Assembly: GCA_963575745.1 (NCBI GenBank)
Contig: CAUYUJ010015012.1
Location: 197,432 to 261,431 of the forward strand
Source of the DNA: Prorocentrum cordatum
Lineage: Eukaryota; Sar; Dinophyceae; Prorocentrales; Prorocentraceae
Direction: 5' to 3'
DNA length: 64,000 bases
Shown: piece by piece, positions 45,060 through 56,805 of the stretch
How positions within the stretch are numbered: position 1 is the first letter of the stretch
Layout: each line of letters begins with the position of its first letter
Notes under the pieces: generated by a model
Told to the model about the DNA's origin: nothing
Database searches by the model: none
Seen by the model: only the letters and a program-made list of their open reading frames with translations
Made by a program: the position numbers and the translations under genes

Positions 45060-45137
45060 GAGGGCGGAAGCGTTCGCTGATAGGCGGAGCTAAGCTCACA
45101 GCCGCACCGCAACGCTGTGAGCCAGAATGGCAACAGC
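45060..45137 (-). repeat. SL-relic leader module in U1, relic at 45116-45137
   Basis: The relic matches the leader at 16 of 22 positions, with core GCCATTCTGGCTCA matching 13 of 14. TGTGAGCTTAGCTCCGCC follows. The helicase ATG is 77 bp from the relic. The flank to 45560 is shared with 49472-49830 and partly with 35786-36340. Confidence 0.55.
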
Positions 45138-45769
45138 GACGACAACGCTGGAGCACCTATGGATTTGGGCCAATCATGAGGCCCTTGATGATATCGTGGC
45201 AATTCTTCGGAGCCTCCTGGGGCCTCACGCGAGTGCTGCGCACTCTCGGAAATTCTACCAGCGGCTTCCCCCAAGCCTGCAGAACCCGAGCCCGCGCCAT
45301 CTCGATCCGCATTCCTTCTGGACTTTCTTGGGGCGTTCTTGGAGCCCTCGTAGGAGATGTATAAGCCTCCTGGGCCCTCCTGGACCGCGGACCGTCTTCG
45401 AACGAACTAACGAACCTCAAGCGCCGTCAAGCAGCGTCGGGAAGTGAAGACAGCGAAAACCGAAAGCGTTGCGCTCCCGCGGACGGTATCATCACACCGC
45501 TAACGTGAGAGCCTGCGTGCGCGCACCACAAGAACTCCGATAACGAGAAGGAGGAGGAGGACGAGGGGCGGAACGACCGATTCAAAGTCTACCAGGGGTC
45601 ACCTGTGAACAGTGCTTACACATAATGTCACTTGTTGTTTGTCACGACGGGCTGCGCTATGCTCATTCTTCCACCAACTTGCGATCGTGGAGATGCATGG
45701 GGCTCACTAGCAGGGTGACCAGACTTTGCCATTAGAGCGACGTCACAGATGCGCCGATACAGCGCCCTC

Positions 45770-47005
45770 ACGACTCACACGCAAGGAGGAGCCCGAACGA
45801 CTCACACCAGGACGAAGGTCCCGAACGACTCACACAACGGGGAGCGCGAACGACTCACACACAAGGAGGGGCCCGCACGACCCCCACCAGGGCGAAAAAG
45901 GCCCGAACGACTCACACCACGAGGGGCCCCAACGACTCACGCGCAAGGAGGGGCCCGAACGACTCACACCAGGACGAGGAGCCCGAACAACTCACACCAC
46001 GAAGAGCCCGAACGAGCCCCCCGCAAGGAGGGGCCCGAACGACTCACACCAGGAGGGGGGGCCTCAACGACTAACACCACGAGGAGACTGAATGACTCAC
46101 GCACAAGGAGCGGCCCGAACAACTAACACCAGGACGAAGGGCCCAGACGACTCGCACCACGAGGAGCCCGAACGATTCACACACAAGGAGGGGCCCGAAC
46201 GACTCACACCAGGGCGAGGGGCCCGAACGACAACACCACGAGGAACCCGAACGACCCACACAAGGAGGGGCCCGAACGACTCACACCACGACGAGGGGCC
46301 CGAACGACTCACTCCAGGAGGATCCCGAACGACTCACACACACGGAGAAGCCCGAACGACTCCCACTAGGCCGAGAAGCCCGAACCACTCACGCCACGAG
46401 GAGGCCGAACGACTCACACACAAGGAGGACCCCGAACGACCCCCACCAGGACGACGAGCCCGGACGACTGACACCACGAGGAGCCCGAACGACTCACACA
46501 CAAGGAAAAGCCCGCACGACTCACACCAGGACGAAGAGCCCGAACGACTCACACCAGGAAGATCCCAAATGTGTCTCACACCACGATACGCCCGAACGAC
46601 TCACACACATGGAGGGGCCCGAACGACTCACAGCAGGACGAGGGGCCCCAACGACTCACACCACGAGGAGCCCGAACGACTCACACACAAGGAGGGGCCC
46701 GAGCGACTCGCACCAGGACGAGCGGCCCGAAGGACTCACACCACGACGAGCCCGAACGACTCACACGCAAGGAGGCGCCCGAACGACTCACACCAGGACG
46801 GGGAGCCCGAACGACTCACACCACGAGGAGCCCGAACGACTCACACGCAAGGAGGGGCCCGAAAGACGCACACGAAGACGAAGTGCCCAAACGACTCACA
46901 CCACGAGGAGCCCGAACGACTCACGCACAATGAGGGGCCCGAAGGACTCACACAAGGAAGGGCGAGGGGCCCCAACGAGTCACATCACGAGGAACCGGAA
47001 CGACT
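45770..47005. repeat. 80-bp three-phase satellite, array in U2
   Basis: The longest array of this satellite, about 15 higher-order units, closing on GGAACGACTCACATATCTGC. All three plus frames are open over much of its length because the unit contains no stop triplet and its length rotates the frame. Confidence 0.92.
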
Positions 47006-47714
47006 CACATATCTGCAGCGCACAGAGAACTGAACTCTTGCATTATCTCTGGAGGCCCTCCCGTGGCACTGTAAACCTGCAAGATTAGGGGAGGCCTTCT
47101 TCCTGCTGTTGTTTCTCTTTCTTTCTCCGATGAGAAAGGGCGGGTGCAGTTCAGCCAGCGCGTTGCGTAGCGCAAGACGCGCCTACTGCGCGCGAACGCG
47201 GTAGACGAAGCGTCGAAGGTTGAACTTCCAGGCCTGGCGAGGGCCCGATCGACCGCCAAAGAAGAAATCGCCTGACCCCTCACCCCCTTGGCAGCGAGGG
47301 GAAAGGTTCAAACTTTGTCTGGTGTTTATGTTTTGGTTATTGTGTATGTGTGTGTTCTGCGCGTGCGTTTTGCATGCGTGTGCGCGCGTGTATCTGACGG
47401 AGCAGGGTGCCCTAATTTCGCAAGGGGGCGAGAACGTGCAAATAAAAGCTCGACAGCGGCGCGTAACTGGAGCATCCCGCGGCGGCAACCGCGCCTGCAT
47501 GTCCCCGGGCGTTAACCGCAACAACGCTGCTGCCACGAGGGCGAGGCCAATGGAGCAAGGAGTGAAACATCATCATAACAAAAAGTGGCGAGCCCGTAAG
47601 GGTCATGGCCGATGTAACCTACTTCAGCAACGCTGCCACATCGAGGCAAAACCAGGATGGCCGCGAGCGTCCCGCTCGCCCTCCAGAGTGAAAAGGCTAC
47701 CAGGAGTGCCCCCC

Positions 47715-47960
47715 ATGTCGTCGCCGTGGCGTCGGCGTCGTCGGCGTCGCCATTCACGTTCTCGTTGTAGTCGTCGTCGTCGTTGTCTCGACGACGTCGT
47801 CGTCGGGTCGTCGTCGTCGTCGTCGTCGTCCTCGGCGTCGGCGTCGTCGTCGTGGTCGTCGTCGTCGTCATCGTCGTCGTCGTCGTCGAGCGGTCATCGT
47901 CGTCGTCGTCGTCGCGGTCGCGGTCGTCGCCGTCGCCCTCGACGTTTTCAACGACGTCGC
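47715..47960. repeat. CGT trinucleotide microsatellite in U2
   Basis: Equivalent of 40440-40690, with small copy-number differences. Confidence 0.9.
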
Positions 47961-48045
47961 CGTCGGCGCCCTCCACCGATCATCACTGCTACGCGCCACA
48001 AGACGCTCCTGCTTCGGCAACTTCCGTAGCAGACAAACTGGGAAT

Positions 48046-49374
48046 CTAAGCGCCCCCGCCGAGCAAGAGCTGCCAATCTGCCTCATAAAGATCTTGCAGA
48101 GATACGAACTGGATGCTTACCTGGTCGGCCTGGGTGGCCCTTTCGGCAATTCCAGTGCGCCCTAGCGCCTCGACGTCGGACTTAAACACTTCACCCAATG
48201 CACCAACGCAGAGCCTCGTCTCCTTAGTCAGTACGCAGACTTCAAGAACGGGCGATTGCGTCGCAGATGTGGGTTCAGATGTAGACTCGCTTAGCTCGGT
48301 CTCGTCGCAGATCACCCACGCGGAGTCCAAGGGGCCTACCGACTTGTTGCACGCGAGGCCCGCAATTCTCACCGCGGAATACACCAAAACCTTCACTTCC
48401 GGCTCTTGCAGATAACTACGATGCCGCCCAAGAGGAAAGACTGCTCGTGGTCCACTGCCCCTGATGCGAGTAGCGTAATCTTTCCTCGGCGCAACCGTTA
48501 CGACATGGAGCGTTCCGCTCCGGTAGGCTGCTTCCGGGATATCTGGGCTAACGTGCGGGCTAGCAATACGAATGTCTCGACAGCCTGCGCTAAGCGCATT
48601 GCCCTGGATGCCCATGTTCGACAGTACGCGCGTACTTATCATCCACAGCACGCGATGCTTGTCAGTTGCGAAGTCGCCGTCGAAGTCTACGCGCCAACGG
48701 GCATCCCTGTCAGTGAACGTGTTCATGTTGCACACGATGGAAGCACAACCGAGGTTGTCCTTGTGAACCTTCAGACGCACCACATCTTCGTTGCGAACAG
48801 ACCCCGCCCGCAGTTCGCACGGCAGCTTGCCCTGCGCAGCATGCAGCAGCGCCGGCGCGACCTCTGACTCTAGGTTGAACCTGGTCTTGCGAGCCACGCT
48901 GCTGGGCCCCAAGCCGCAACAGTCGACGGACATGTGCTCGGCGAACTTCTCCAAGCGGGGGCAACTGCACCCCCGAGCCACGATATTTGCGGGCGCAAAC
49001 ACCGTGTCACCGCAAGCTTTCCAGGCAGTGCCGGGGCGCTCCCGAGGAGGCAGCTCCTTCGCGCCTAACTGAGCGACGAGTTTCCACATGCAATTCAGAT
49101 CACCGCTGCCATCCTGCCTCGGCCTCTTGGAAGTGTGAGCGAACTTGTTCGCGAGGGCCTGCTCCGTGAACTCTATTGCTCTCACGGCGTTCAGTTATAT
49201 TTGCAGAACTAGCTCTGGCGGCAGGCAATCCGCAATGTCTGCTGGGCGACGGCGGCACGGCGACGATCGGTCGTTGCCAAAAAAAAGAGGAATGACCACC
49301 TCCTCCTCGCCCTGCTTGCTCCAAGGGGCCCCCGTTGCTAGCAAGGTTACCAGGGCGCACGGGCACCTCTCCAT
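48046..49374 (-). pseudogene. Internally deleted helicase gene (copy B)
   Basis: ATG at 49374 opens the same N-terminus as copy A. An in-frame 288-bp deletion at a CTCG microhomology removes 96 codons. A TAA at 49197-49195 interrupts the frame. From there to 48046 the frame is open for 379 codons: the copy-A N-terminal region (ALANKFAHTSKRPRQDG, DVVRLKVHKDNLGCASIV) is joined at 48462/48463 directly to the copy-A C-terminus (VGPLDSAWVICDETELSEST). The whole helicase core, Walker A through motif VI, is gone. It cannot be a helicase. The SL relic at 49450-49471 lies 76 bp upstream. Confidence 0.75.
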
Positions 49375-49394
49375 GCCGACCGCAAGGAAAGCTG

Positions 49395-49471
49395 GAGAAG
49401 GAAACGTTTGCTGATAGGCGGAACTAAGCTCACAGCTACACCGCAATGCTGTGAGCCAGAATGGCAACAGC
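49395..49471 (-). repeat. SL-relic leader module in U2, relic at 49450-49471
   Basis: Same as the U1 module; the relic again matches 16 of 22 positions with core GCCATTCTGGCTCA. Confidence 0.55.
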
Positions 49472-49994
49472 GACGACAACGCTGGAGCACCTATGGATTT
49501 GGGCCAATCATGAGGCCCTTGATGACCTCGTGGCAATTCTTCGGAGCCTCCTGGGGCCTCCCGCGAGTGCATCACACTCTCGGAAATTCTACCAGCGGCT
49601 TCCCCCAAGCCTGCAAAACCCGAAGCCGCGCAATCTCGATCCGCATTCCTTCTGGACTTTCTTGGGGCGTTACTGAAGCCCTCGTACGAGATGTATAAGC
49701 CTCCTGGGCCCTCCTGGGCCTTGGGCCGTCTTTGAACCAACCACTCACGTGAAAGCCTGCGTGAGCGCACCACAAGAACTCCGATAACGAGAAGGAGGAG
49801 AAGGACGAGGGGCGGAACGACCGATTCAAATTCTACCAGGGGTCACCTGTGAATAGTGGTAACAGGTAATGTCTCTTATTGCTTGTCACGACGGGTTGCG
49901 CTATGCTCATTATTGCACCCACTTGCGGGCATGGAGACGCATGGGGCTCACTAGCAGGGTGACCAGACTTTGCCATTAGAGCGACGTTACAAAT

Positions 49995-50990
49995 GCGCTG
50001 GTACAGCGCTCTCACGACTCACGCGCAAGGAGGCGCCCGAACGACTCACACCAGGACGAACGTCCCGAACGACTCACACCACGAGGCGCCCGAACGACTC
50101 ACACACAAGGAAGGGCCCGCACGACTCCCACCAGGACGAAAAGGCCCGAACGATTCACCACGAGGAGCCCCGACGGCTCACACGCAAGGAGGAGCCCGAA
50201 CGACTCACGCCAGGACGTGGAGGCCGAACGACTCACACCACAAGGAGCCCGAACGAGTCCCACGCAAGGAGGGGCCCGAACGACTCACACCAGGACGAGG
50301 GGCCCCAACGACTCACACCACGAGGAATCGGAACGACTCACGCACAAGAAGGGGCCCGAACAACTCACACCAGGACGAAGGGCCCAGACGACTCACACCA
50401 CGAGGAGCCCGAACGACTCACACAGAAGGAGGGGCCCGAACGACTCACGCCAGGGCGAGGGGCCCGAACGACTCACACCACGAGGAACCCGAACGACTCA
50501 CACACAAAAAAAGGCCCGAACGACTCACAGCACGACGAAAGGCCCGAACGACTCACTCCAGGACGACCCCGAACGACTCACACACACGGAAAGGCCCGAA
50601 CGACTCCCACTAGGCCGAGAAGCCCGAACTACTCACGCCACGAGGAGGCCGAACGACTCACACACAAGGAAGAGCCCGAACGACTCTCACCAGGACGGCG
50701 GGCCTGGACGACAGACACCGCGAGGAGCCTGAACGACTCACACACAAGGAAGGGCCCGAACGACTCACACCAGGACGAAGAGCCCGAACGACCCACACCA
50801 GGAATATCCCAAATGTGTCTCACACCACGAAACGCCCCAACGACTCACACACAAGGAGGGGCCCGAACGACTCACACCAATACGAGGCGCCCGAACTTGT
50901 CACACCCCGAGGAGCCCGAACGACTCCCACACAAGGAGGGGCCCCAACGACTCACACCAGGACGAACGGCCCCAAGGACGCACAGAAAAC
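49995..50990. repeat. 80-bp three-phase satellite, array in U3
   Basis: About 12 higher-order units with more irregular members towards the right end, where AACGAACGGCCC-type variants appear. Confidence 0.9.
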
Positions 50991-51176
50991 TCCAGAAGCA
51001 TGCACACACGAACGAACGGCCCGAACGAGTCCTAGAACGCCCCCCAGAAAACAAGGGACCCGAACGAGGGAGAGTGGGCCCGCCCTTCAGGCCAAACGTG
51101 GGAAATCGTCGGGGTCATCGTCGAGGGAAGGCGAACGCGGCGGCAGCCAGGACGGCCGCCCGGAGTGAGAGGCAGG

Positions 51177-51210
<34 letters not shown>

Positions 51211-52529
51211 GGGACTACTGACTCTAACACAAAACTTGAGAGAAGACCGCACACGATTCAACATGACACAACACAATCAACACAACATGACATTTCTGAA
51301 ACGTGCCACTCAAGGATCGCCAACGGACTGTAGTGTCCATTGTCAGCCGTTCTACATTTAGAAACCCTGTGATAACCCTTGAAGAAATCTGAAGCTGGAC
51401 CAACCACAACCTTGTATAGTGGTGTACCCTGAAGATCGAGGATGCCTGCACCACGGTGGCGAGCTAGACCGCAGGCCCCTGGATATCCTGAGGCAGGATA
51501 CGCCACAAGCCACTACATAGACTGTGGCGGGATAGGCCGACACTCATGTTGATAGCCTCGAGCTCTTGAGTACCTGCAAGCCCTCTCAGGACACTTTACT
51601 CCTGCAAGAGTTCGGGGGGCCTTATACCTGCTGTACTGTTTCCCCGTTTTTCCATACGACAAGGCGGTGCAATTCAGCCAACACGTTGCGTAGCGCTCGG
51701 CGCGTCTACTGCGCACGAGCGCGGCAGACGAAACTTGGAAGCTCGACTGCCAAACCTCGACAGGGCCCGATCGACGTCCAAAGGAAAAATGGCGGGCCCC
51801 CTCACTCCCTTGGGAAAAGGGGACGGGAACAAGGTTCAACTTCTGTGCTATTCTTTCTGTGCTTTGTTATTGTGTATATATGTGTATGATTTGTGAGTGC
51901 TTCTGTTTTGAATGTACGCGTGTATAAGTATGGGGGGGGGGGGGGAATCCATGCCCTGATGTCGCAATCTGGATGGATCGTGCCAACAAAACCTCGAGAG
52001 TGGCGCGTCTCTGGGACATCTCGCGATGGCCGCCGTGCCTGCATGCCCCCGAGCGCTAGCCGCAACGACGTCCTGCTAACACGAAAGCGGGGCGAATGGA
52101 GAAGGACATGACATGCATCATAACCAAAAGTGGCGAGCCCGTAGCCGTGATGGGCCACGTGCGCTACTTGCGCAACGCAGCCACCTCGTGTCAAAAGCAC
52201 GATGGGCGCGTGCGTTCCGCTCGCAAGCCAAGTCACCATTGACGTCGTGGCCGCCGTCGTCGTCGTTGTCTCGACGTCGTCGTCGTCCTCTCGTCGTCGT
52301 CGACGTCGTCGTGGTGGGCTGAGCTACGCTCACTGCCCTCGCGGTGTAGGCCTCGCCATCACGTTCCAGGCCATGCGAACCGAAGTGCATCGCGCCGACC
52401 GCACCGTCGAAGCTCAAAATGGTGCGAGAATGCCGACAACCGACATTCTCCACGCTCGCTCCAAGGAGCCCCCGTAGCGAGCAAGAGTACAAAAGCGCAC
52501 GGGCGCTTCTCCATGCCAGCCGCAAAAAT

Positions 52530-52614
52530 GTTGCTAGTAGGCGGAAGCGATTACTGGTAGGCGGAGCGAAGCTCACAGCCACACTGAAATACTGGGAGCC
52601 AGAATGGCAACGAC
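52530..52614 (-). repeat. SL-relic leader module in U3, relic at 52593-52614
   Basis: The relic matches 15 of 22 positions; core GCCATTCTGGCTCC is retained. There is no ORF downstream of it beyond the fused remnant. Confidence 0.5.
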
Positions 52615-52844
52615 AACGACGCTGGTCGGGAAAGACCGCTGGACTCGACGACGAACGCCCTCTGTCTTGCCTCCCAATTCCTTCCCTCCCTCCTCCTCCT
52701 CCGACTCGTCCTCCTTCGGCTCCCCCACCAGGAAGCTGTACAAGGAGGGAGAAAGAAATAGGAGCAGAGGATATATGCAAAGGCAGACAAGCACACGCTT
52801 GCACCAAACGGCTATCGGCATGCTTCGCTGGGGTTACCGTTCGG

Positions 52845-52873
52845 AGATACTACTACTACGACTACTTCTACAT

Positions 52874-52952
<79 letters not shown>

Positions 52953-53013
52953 GACTGCTACTACTACTACTACTACGACTACTACGACTACTACTACTAC
53001 TACTACTACAACA

Positions 53014-53069
<56 letters not shown>

Positions 53070-53215
53070 GACTACTAGTACAACTACTGATGCTACTATG
53101 AGTACTACTACTACTGCTATGACTGCTACTCCTGCTAGTACTACTACGAGCACTACTAATTCTACGACGACGGCTACTTCTACTGCCACTGCTACTAGTA
53201 GTGTCGCTGCTACTG

Positions 53216-53261
<46 letters not shown>

Positions 53262-53385
53262 CACTACTCCTGCTACTGCTACTACTACTAGTACTACAAA
53301 TACTACTTCATCTGCTACTAGTACTAGTACTACTACTACGACTACTACGACTACTACGACTACTACGACTACTACGACTACTACG

Positions 53386-53453
<68 letters not shown>

Positions 53454-53455
53454 GA
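52845..53455. repeat. ACT/TAC trinucleotide microsatellite
   Basis: Pure TAC/ACT runs alternate with ACG, GCT and AGT variants. It is the reverse complement type of the AGT tract at the window start. The poly-Tyr, poly-Thr, poly-Leu and poly-Val ORFs follow from it. Confidence 0.95.
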
Positions 53456-53839
53456 CTCCACCTACGAAGGACCCGATCAACTCGCACGCGGACGAGGTGC
53501 CCAAACGCCTCACCTCACAAGGAGGATAGACAAGGAGGCGGGAGGAAGGAGGAACAGGGGAGATATGCGGGGCCAAGCGGACACACGCCTGAAAAACACG
53601 ACTGTCGGCATGCTTCGCGAGAGTTGCTGCTGTGAGATGGGCTGGTGGGGATACGCGAAGCGTAAAGAATTCCACCTCCACGTCCTAGGGTACCAACGCT
53701 ATGCGCCCGCACCTCGGCGGCGCGCCGAGGGGGGACGTGACACAGTAGAGACCCATGCCACGAAACACTCTGCCTGCCTCCAGGGTGCCCTGGTTTTCTT
53801 AGGTTTTGATGGTTCTTCCATGGGAAGCGCGACGTTCCC

Positions 53840-54391
53840 GTGCCAAAAAAACGATGGACGTCCTGGGGTCTCAGGGTTGGGTTCGTCGTGGCAGGTCTCC
53901 TGTGGTCGGGCCTCATACTGTACCTGGCACCACCCTCGGGACGCCTGGGGCACGCATCTCCGTGGTCCAGCCAGCAACACACACACCCGAGGGGCTCCAG
54001 CACACCAGCCAACGAATTCCGCATGCCTGATGACGGCGCGTCTGTGCAGGCCGTCGATGCGGGGGCCACCGAGGAAACGCCTGTGCGACGTCTGGCGGTC
54101 CACCGCGACCTCCGCGAGGCAAGCCTCGGTGTCCACGGTGTCGATCGCCGCCGGGCCCGCAGCAGGCGCGGCCTCCGCAGTCGCACCTGCTGCACCCAAA
54201 GTCTGCCCCAGCACGATCGCCGAAGCGGGCGCTCCCCGACCACAGTGGTATCGGCACCACAATACCCAGCAGCAGCGACCAGCAGCCAGCTCCTCCCGCC
54301 GCGACACGAACCTCACCAAGGCCGTCGGCATTCTCGTCGTCGACGTCGTCGCCGACGTTCATGCTGGACGACTGACCAGCAACAGGAATAG
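53840..54391 (+). CDS. Possible signal-anchor protein, N-terminal exon or short ORF
   Basis: The frame opens with MPKKRWTSWGLRVGFVVAG and continues LLWSGLILYLAPPSG: a short basic head and a ~20-residue hydrophobic segment, the layout of a type II membrane protein. The next ~80 residues are Ser/Pro/Glu-rich and the rest is Arg-rich, where the frame is likely no longer coding. A second plus frame is also open here (53565-54956), so this is uncertain. No SL relic or known domain was found. Confidence 0.3.
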   Translation: MPKKRWTSWGLRVGFVVAGLLWSGLILYLAPPSGRLGHASPWSSQQHTHPRGSSTPANEFRMPDDGASVQAVDAGATEETPVRRLAVHRDLREASLGVHGVDRRRARSRRGLRSRTCCTQSLPQHDRRSGRSPTTVVSAPQYPAAATSSQLLPPRHEPHQGRRHSRRRRRRRRSCWTTDQQQE

Positions 54392-54890
54392 CACCAACCA
54401 TTATCGAGGATCCGAGATACTTAGGGGGCACATGTTCCTCGAGCGGGCGCGCGCGAAACGCAACTGTTCAAAGAAATTCGACTTCACCCCGCTATCTATC
54501 GCAATTGATTCGGCCAACCCTCTTCAAATCGAGGCCAAGGGGGGAACCTACAAAAAGAAAACCCTGGACCCTCGCCTGTTGCGGGAAAAACCGCACCGCG
54601 TGGAGACATCGAAACCCCAGGAGACCTCACCGCGCGGTTCGTCACCGCACGGTCTTCGGACTTCGGGGAGCCCTGGTCGCCCGCGGCGTCTTCGTGGAAC
54701 GACCCGAGTCCCAAAACCGGGCGGCGACCCCGAAGCCGAACCGACTCACCACCTCGGCCCTCCCCCGAGTATTTGGCTCCAGGGCCATGGCTCGACTCTC
54801 CGGCGGTCGTTCAGGAAGATCTGGGCACGCTCTCGGCGACGCGCAGCCGCGGGAAGGCCCCCGAAGGCAGGAAAGTTGCCCAAAAGCGAC
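54392..54890. other. Unassigned sequence
   Basis: Open on several frames without recognisable motifs. Confidence 0.4.
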
Positions 54891-54894
54891 GACA

Positions 54895-55275
54895 GCATAC
54901 ACATATATATACACATATATACATATATAGATACATATATATATATAGATAGATAGATATATAGATATATATATAGATATATATAGATAGATATATAGAT
55001 AGATCGATAGATATATAGATAGATATATATATATAGGTAGACATATATATATATAGATAGATAGATATATATATATATATATACATACATATATATATAG
55101 ATAGACATATATATATATATAGTTGTATATATATAAATATATAGACAGATATATAAATGGATATATCGGTATATATATATACATAGATAGATAGATATAC
55201 ATATAGATATATAGATATATAGATAGGTAGATCGACATATATATATATAAAAAAATACATATATATATATATAAA
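54895..55275. repeat. TA / GATA low-complexity tract
   Basis: TATA, GATA and CATA repeats of low GC in an otherwise GC-rich region; Tyr/Ile-only frames on minus are artefacts. Confidence 0.95.
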
Positions 55276-56225
55276 AATGTATGTATGTCCAAGAGTCGAA
55301 CGCCGAAGCTCGAGCTGCAAGCCTAGATGCGTCACCACGCGGCGAGGTCACCACACTGTTTGGGGGCCCTCGCTGACTTTGAAAGTCGGGAAGGGTTGTG
55401 GTGCCAGTGCTGAGACTGGCAATGCCATCTACGATATAGCCGCCAGAGCGTTACACCCCAATTTCAACAACCAGGGCTTTGCGCCGACCGCCTCAAAGCG
55501 CGTTAGCGTTAGGTCGGGCATGTCCTCCTACAGACGGATTTTGGGCGAAAATTGAAATATAGTGCGAACATCAAAACAGCGTCAAACAAAACAATCACAC
55601 ATAGCCAAACAACTCGTCCCCGGACTATTTTTTCAATACTTGTAAGTTTTCTTCCTGTAGAGGGGCACGCCTGACTTACGTCAGGATTCCCACCCACCAG
55701 CTCAGAGGTGACGATGGGGGCGAATAGCGCAGGGGCGGGCGTTACACGTATTGTCCCGGGAGTCTCGCCGAAGGCATGGACCATCGGCATGGACCATGTT
55801 GAGCAGGGACCGACCGTCCCGGCATTACTACAGGCCTACCACGAAATGTTCTCAGAACCCCAGAAATGTTCTCATGATCTTAGAACACAAGCCCGATGTG
55901 TTCAAACAAGACAGTCTCAGCCAGACATGCTTTCAGAACATCTCGTGCTGACCACACACAAGGCTCTCAGAACCCTCTCTGGTAGGCCTACAGTCGAGCT
56001 GGGACGCTTCGCCACTGCTCGAGATCATCGGCGCCCCGTGGTGCTGCTCCCCCCAGGGCCGCCCGCCCCCCTCGCCCTCCTCCGACACCCGCCCCAGCCG
56101 CGCCGAGGGCGCGGCTGGCGCAGCGCCGGGCCCAGCCCCGCCGCCCGAGGCCAGGAAGGCGGACAGGCCGGCGGCCGCGCCTGGCCCCGCATGCCGGCCC
56201 GCGCTCCGTCGTCCCTCCCTGCTCC
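55276..56225. other. Unassigned sequence
   Basis: AGAACCCCAGAAATGTTCTC-type short repeats near 55850-55880 (TGTTCTCAGAAC and TGTTCTCATGATC). ORFs at 55708-56790 are mostly Pro/Ser-rich. No gene recognised. Confidence 0.4.
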
Positions 56226-56620
56226 AGGCCCTCCTCGGTGCTGCCTGCCTCCCCGCCTCCTCCTAGCGTCCTCCCTCCCTCCTTGCTTCCTCCCTACCAC
56301 CTCATTCTCCTCCTCCCCCCTCCTCCCCCTCCCCCCCCCCCAAATCCCCCCCGTCTCTCTGCACCCTGCTGCTTCCTGCCCCCTCCTTCCTCCCGCCCCT
56401 TCCTCTCCCTCCCTCCCTCCCTCCCTCCCTCCCTCCCGCCACACAACCGCAGGAGCACGCTTCATTGCAATACCCTGCGTCACATCAAGCACCACCCTGC
56501 TGCTTCCCCCCCCCCTCCTCCTCCTCCAGCCCCCCCCCTCCTCCTCCCTCCTCCCTCCTTCGTCATCCTCTTCTTCCCTCACTTTTTCCTCTGCTTCCTC
56601 CTCACCCAGAGGCCGCAGAG
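56226..56620. repeat. Polypyrimidine CCTCCC tract
   Basis: CCTCC/CTCCC-rich sequence, pyrimidine on plus, giving Pro/Ser/Leu frames. It is homopyrimidine-homopurine DNA like 17.8-18.4 kb. Confidence 0.85.
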
Positions 56621-56805
56621 AAGAGCCCCAGTGTGTTTTCGGCGCCACTGTTCCCAATGAAAGCCTGGCCCACAGAGGCTCCCTTTGGTCAGGCGCCCGA
56701 GTCGCCTTCCGCGAAACCGGGCCCTTCCGAAGCCGTGCGATGGCCCCTCCCCCCTTCTCTCCTCCGTCTCCAACTCCTCCTTCTCCATGAGACGCCGCCT
56801 AGATA

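Larger units (their letters stand above)
39210..45650. repeat. Tandem segmental unit U1 (longest copy)
   Basis: In order: a pre-array segment with GGAGCTCACTAGCGGGGTTA and GCGCTGGTATAGCGCTCTCA, an 80-bp satellite array (39345-39745), GGCACTCCCGTGGCACGTAA with the tRNA-like box (39780-39970), a conserved 3' region (40000-40440), a CGT microsatellite (40440-40690), the helicase gene (40772-45039, minus), the SL-relic module (45060-45137) and its flank. U2 and U3 repeat the same order with internal losses. Confidence 0.8.
45650..49895. repeat. Tandem segmental unit U2 (internally deleted)
   Basis: Repeats U1 from the pre-array segment (GGGGCTCACTAGCAGGGTGA) through a longer satellite array, the tRNA-like box, the CGT microsatellite, the helicase remnant and the SL-relic module. 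Relative to U1 it lacks 2648 bp (U1 41190-43837) and 288 bp (U1 44687-44974) of the helicase gene, and about 120 bp of the flank (junction near 49745). Confidence 0.8.
49895..52650. repeat. Tandem segmental unit U3 (most reduced)
   Basis: Begins with the pre-array segment and a satellite array (49995-50990), then about 500 bp not seen in U1 or U2 (51000-51500, with a CGT run at 51179-51210), GACTGTGGCGGGATAGGCCG, the tRNA-like box (51675-51745), the 3' region (51850-52240) and a short CGT tract. 52313-52455 corresponds to U1 42647-42785, and 52458-52614 corresponds to U1 about 44982-45137 including the SL relic. All remaining helicase sequence is missing. Confidence 0.7.

Noticed and set aside
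45770-47005. CRISPR array or repeat protein
   Set aside because: The variants are all versions of one monomer in fixed order, and no adaptation genes or start-codon context support either reading.
54642-55354. Tyr/Ile-rich membrane-like ORFs
   Set aside because: They are translations of the TA/GATA tract.
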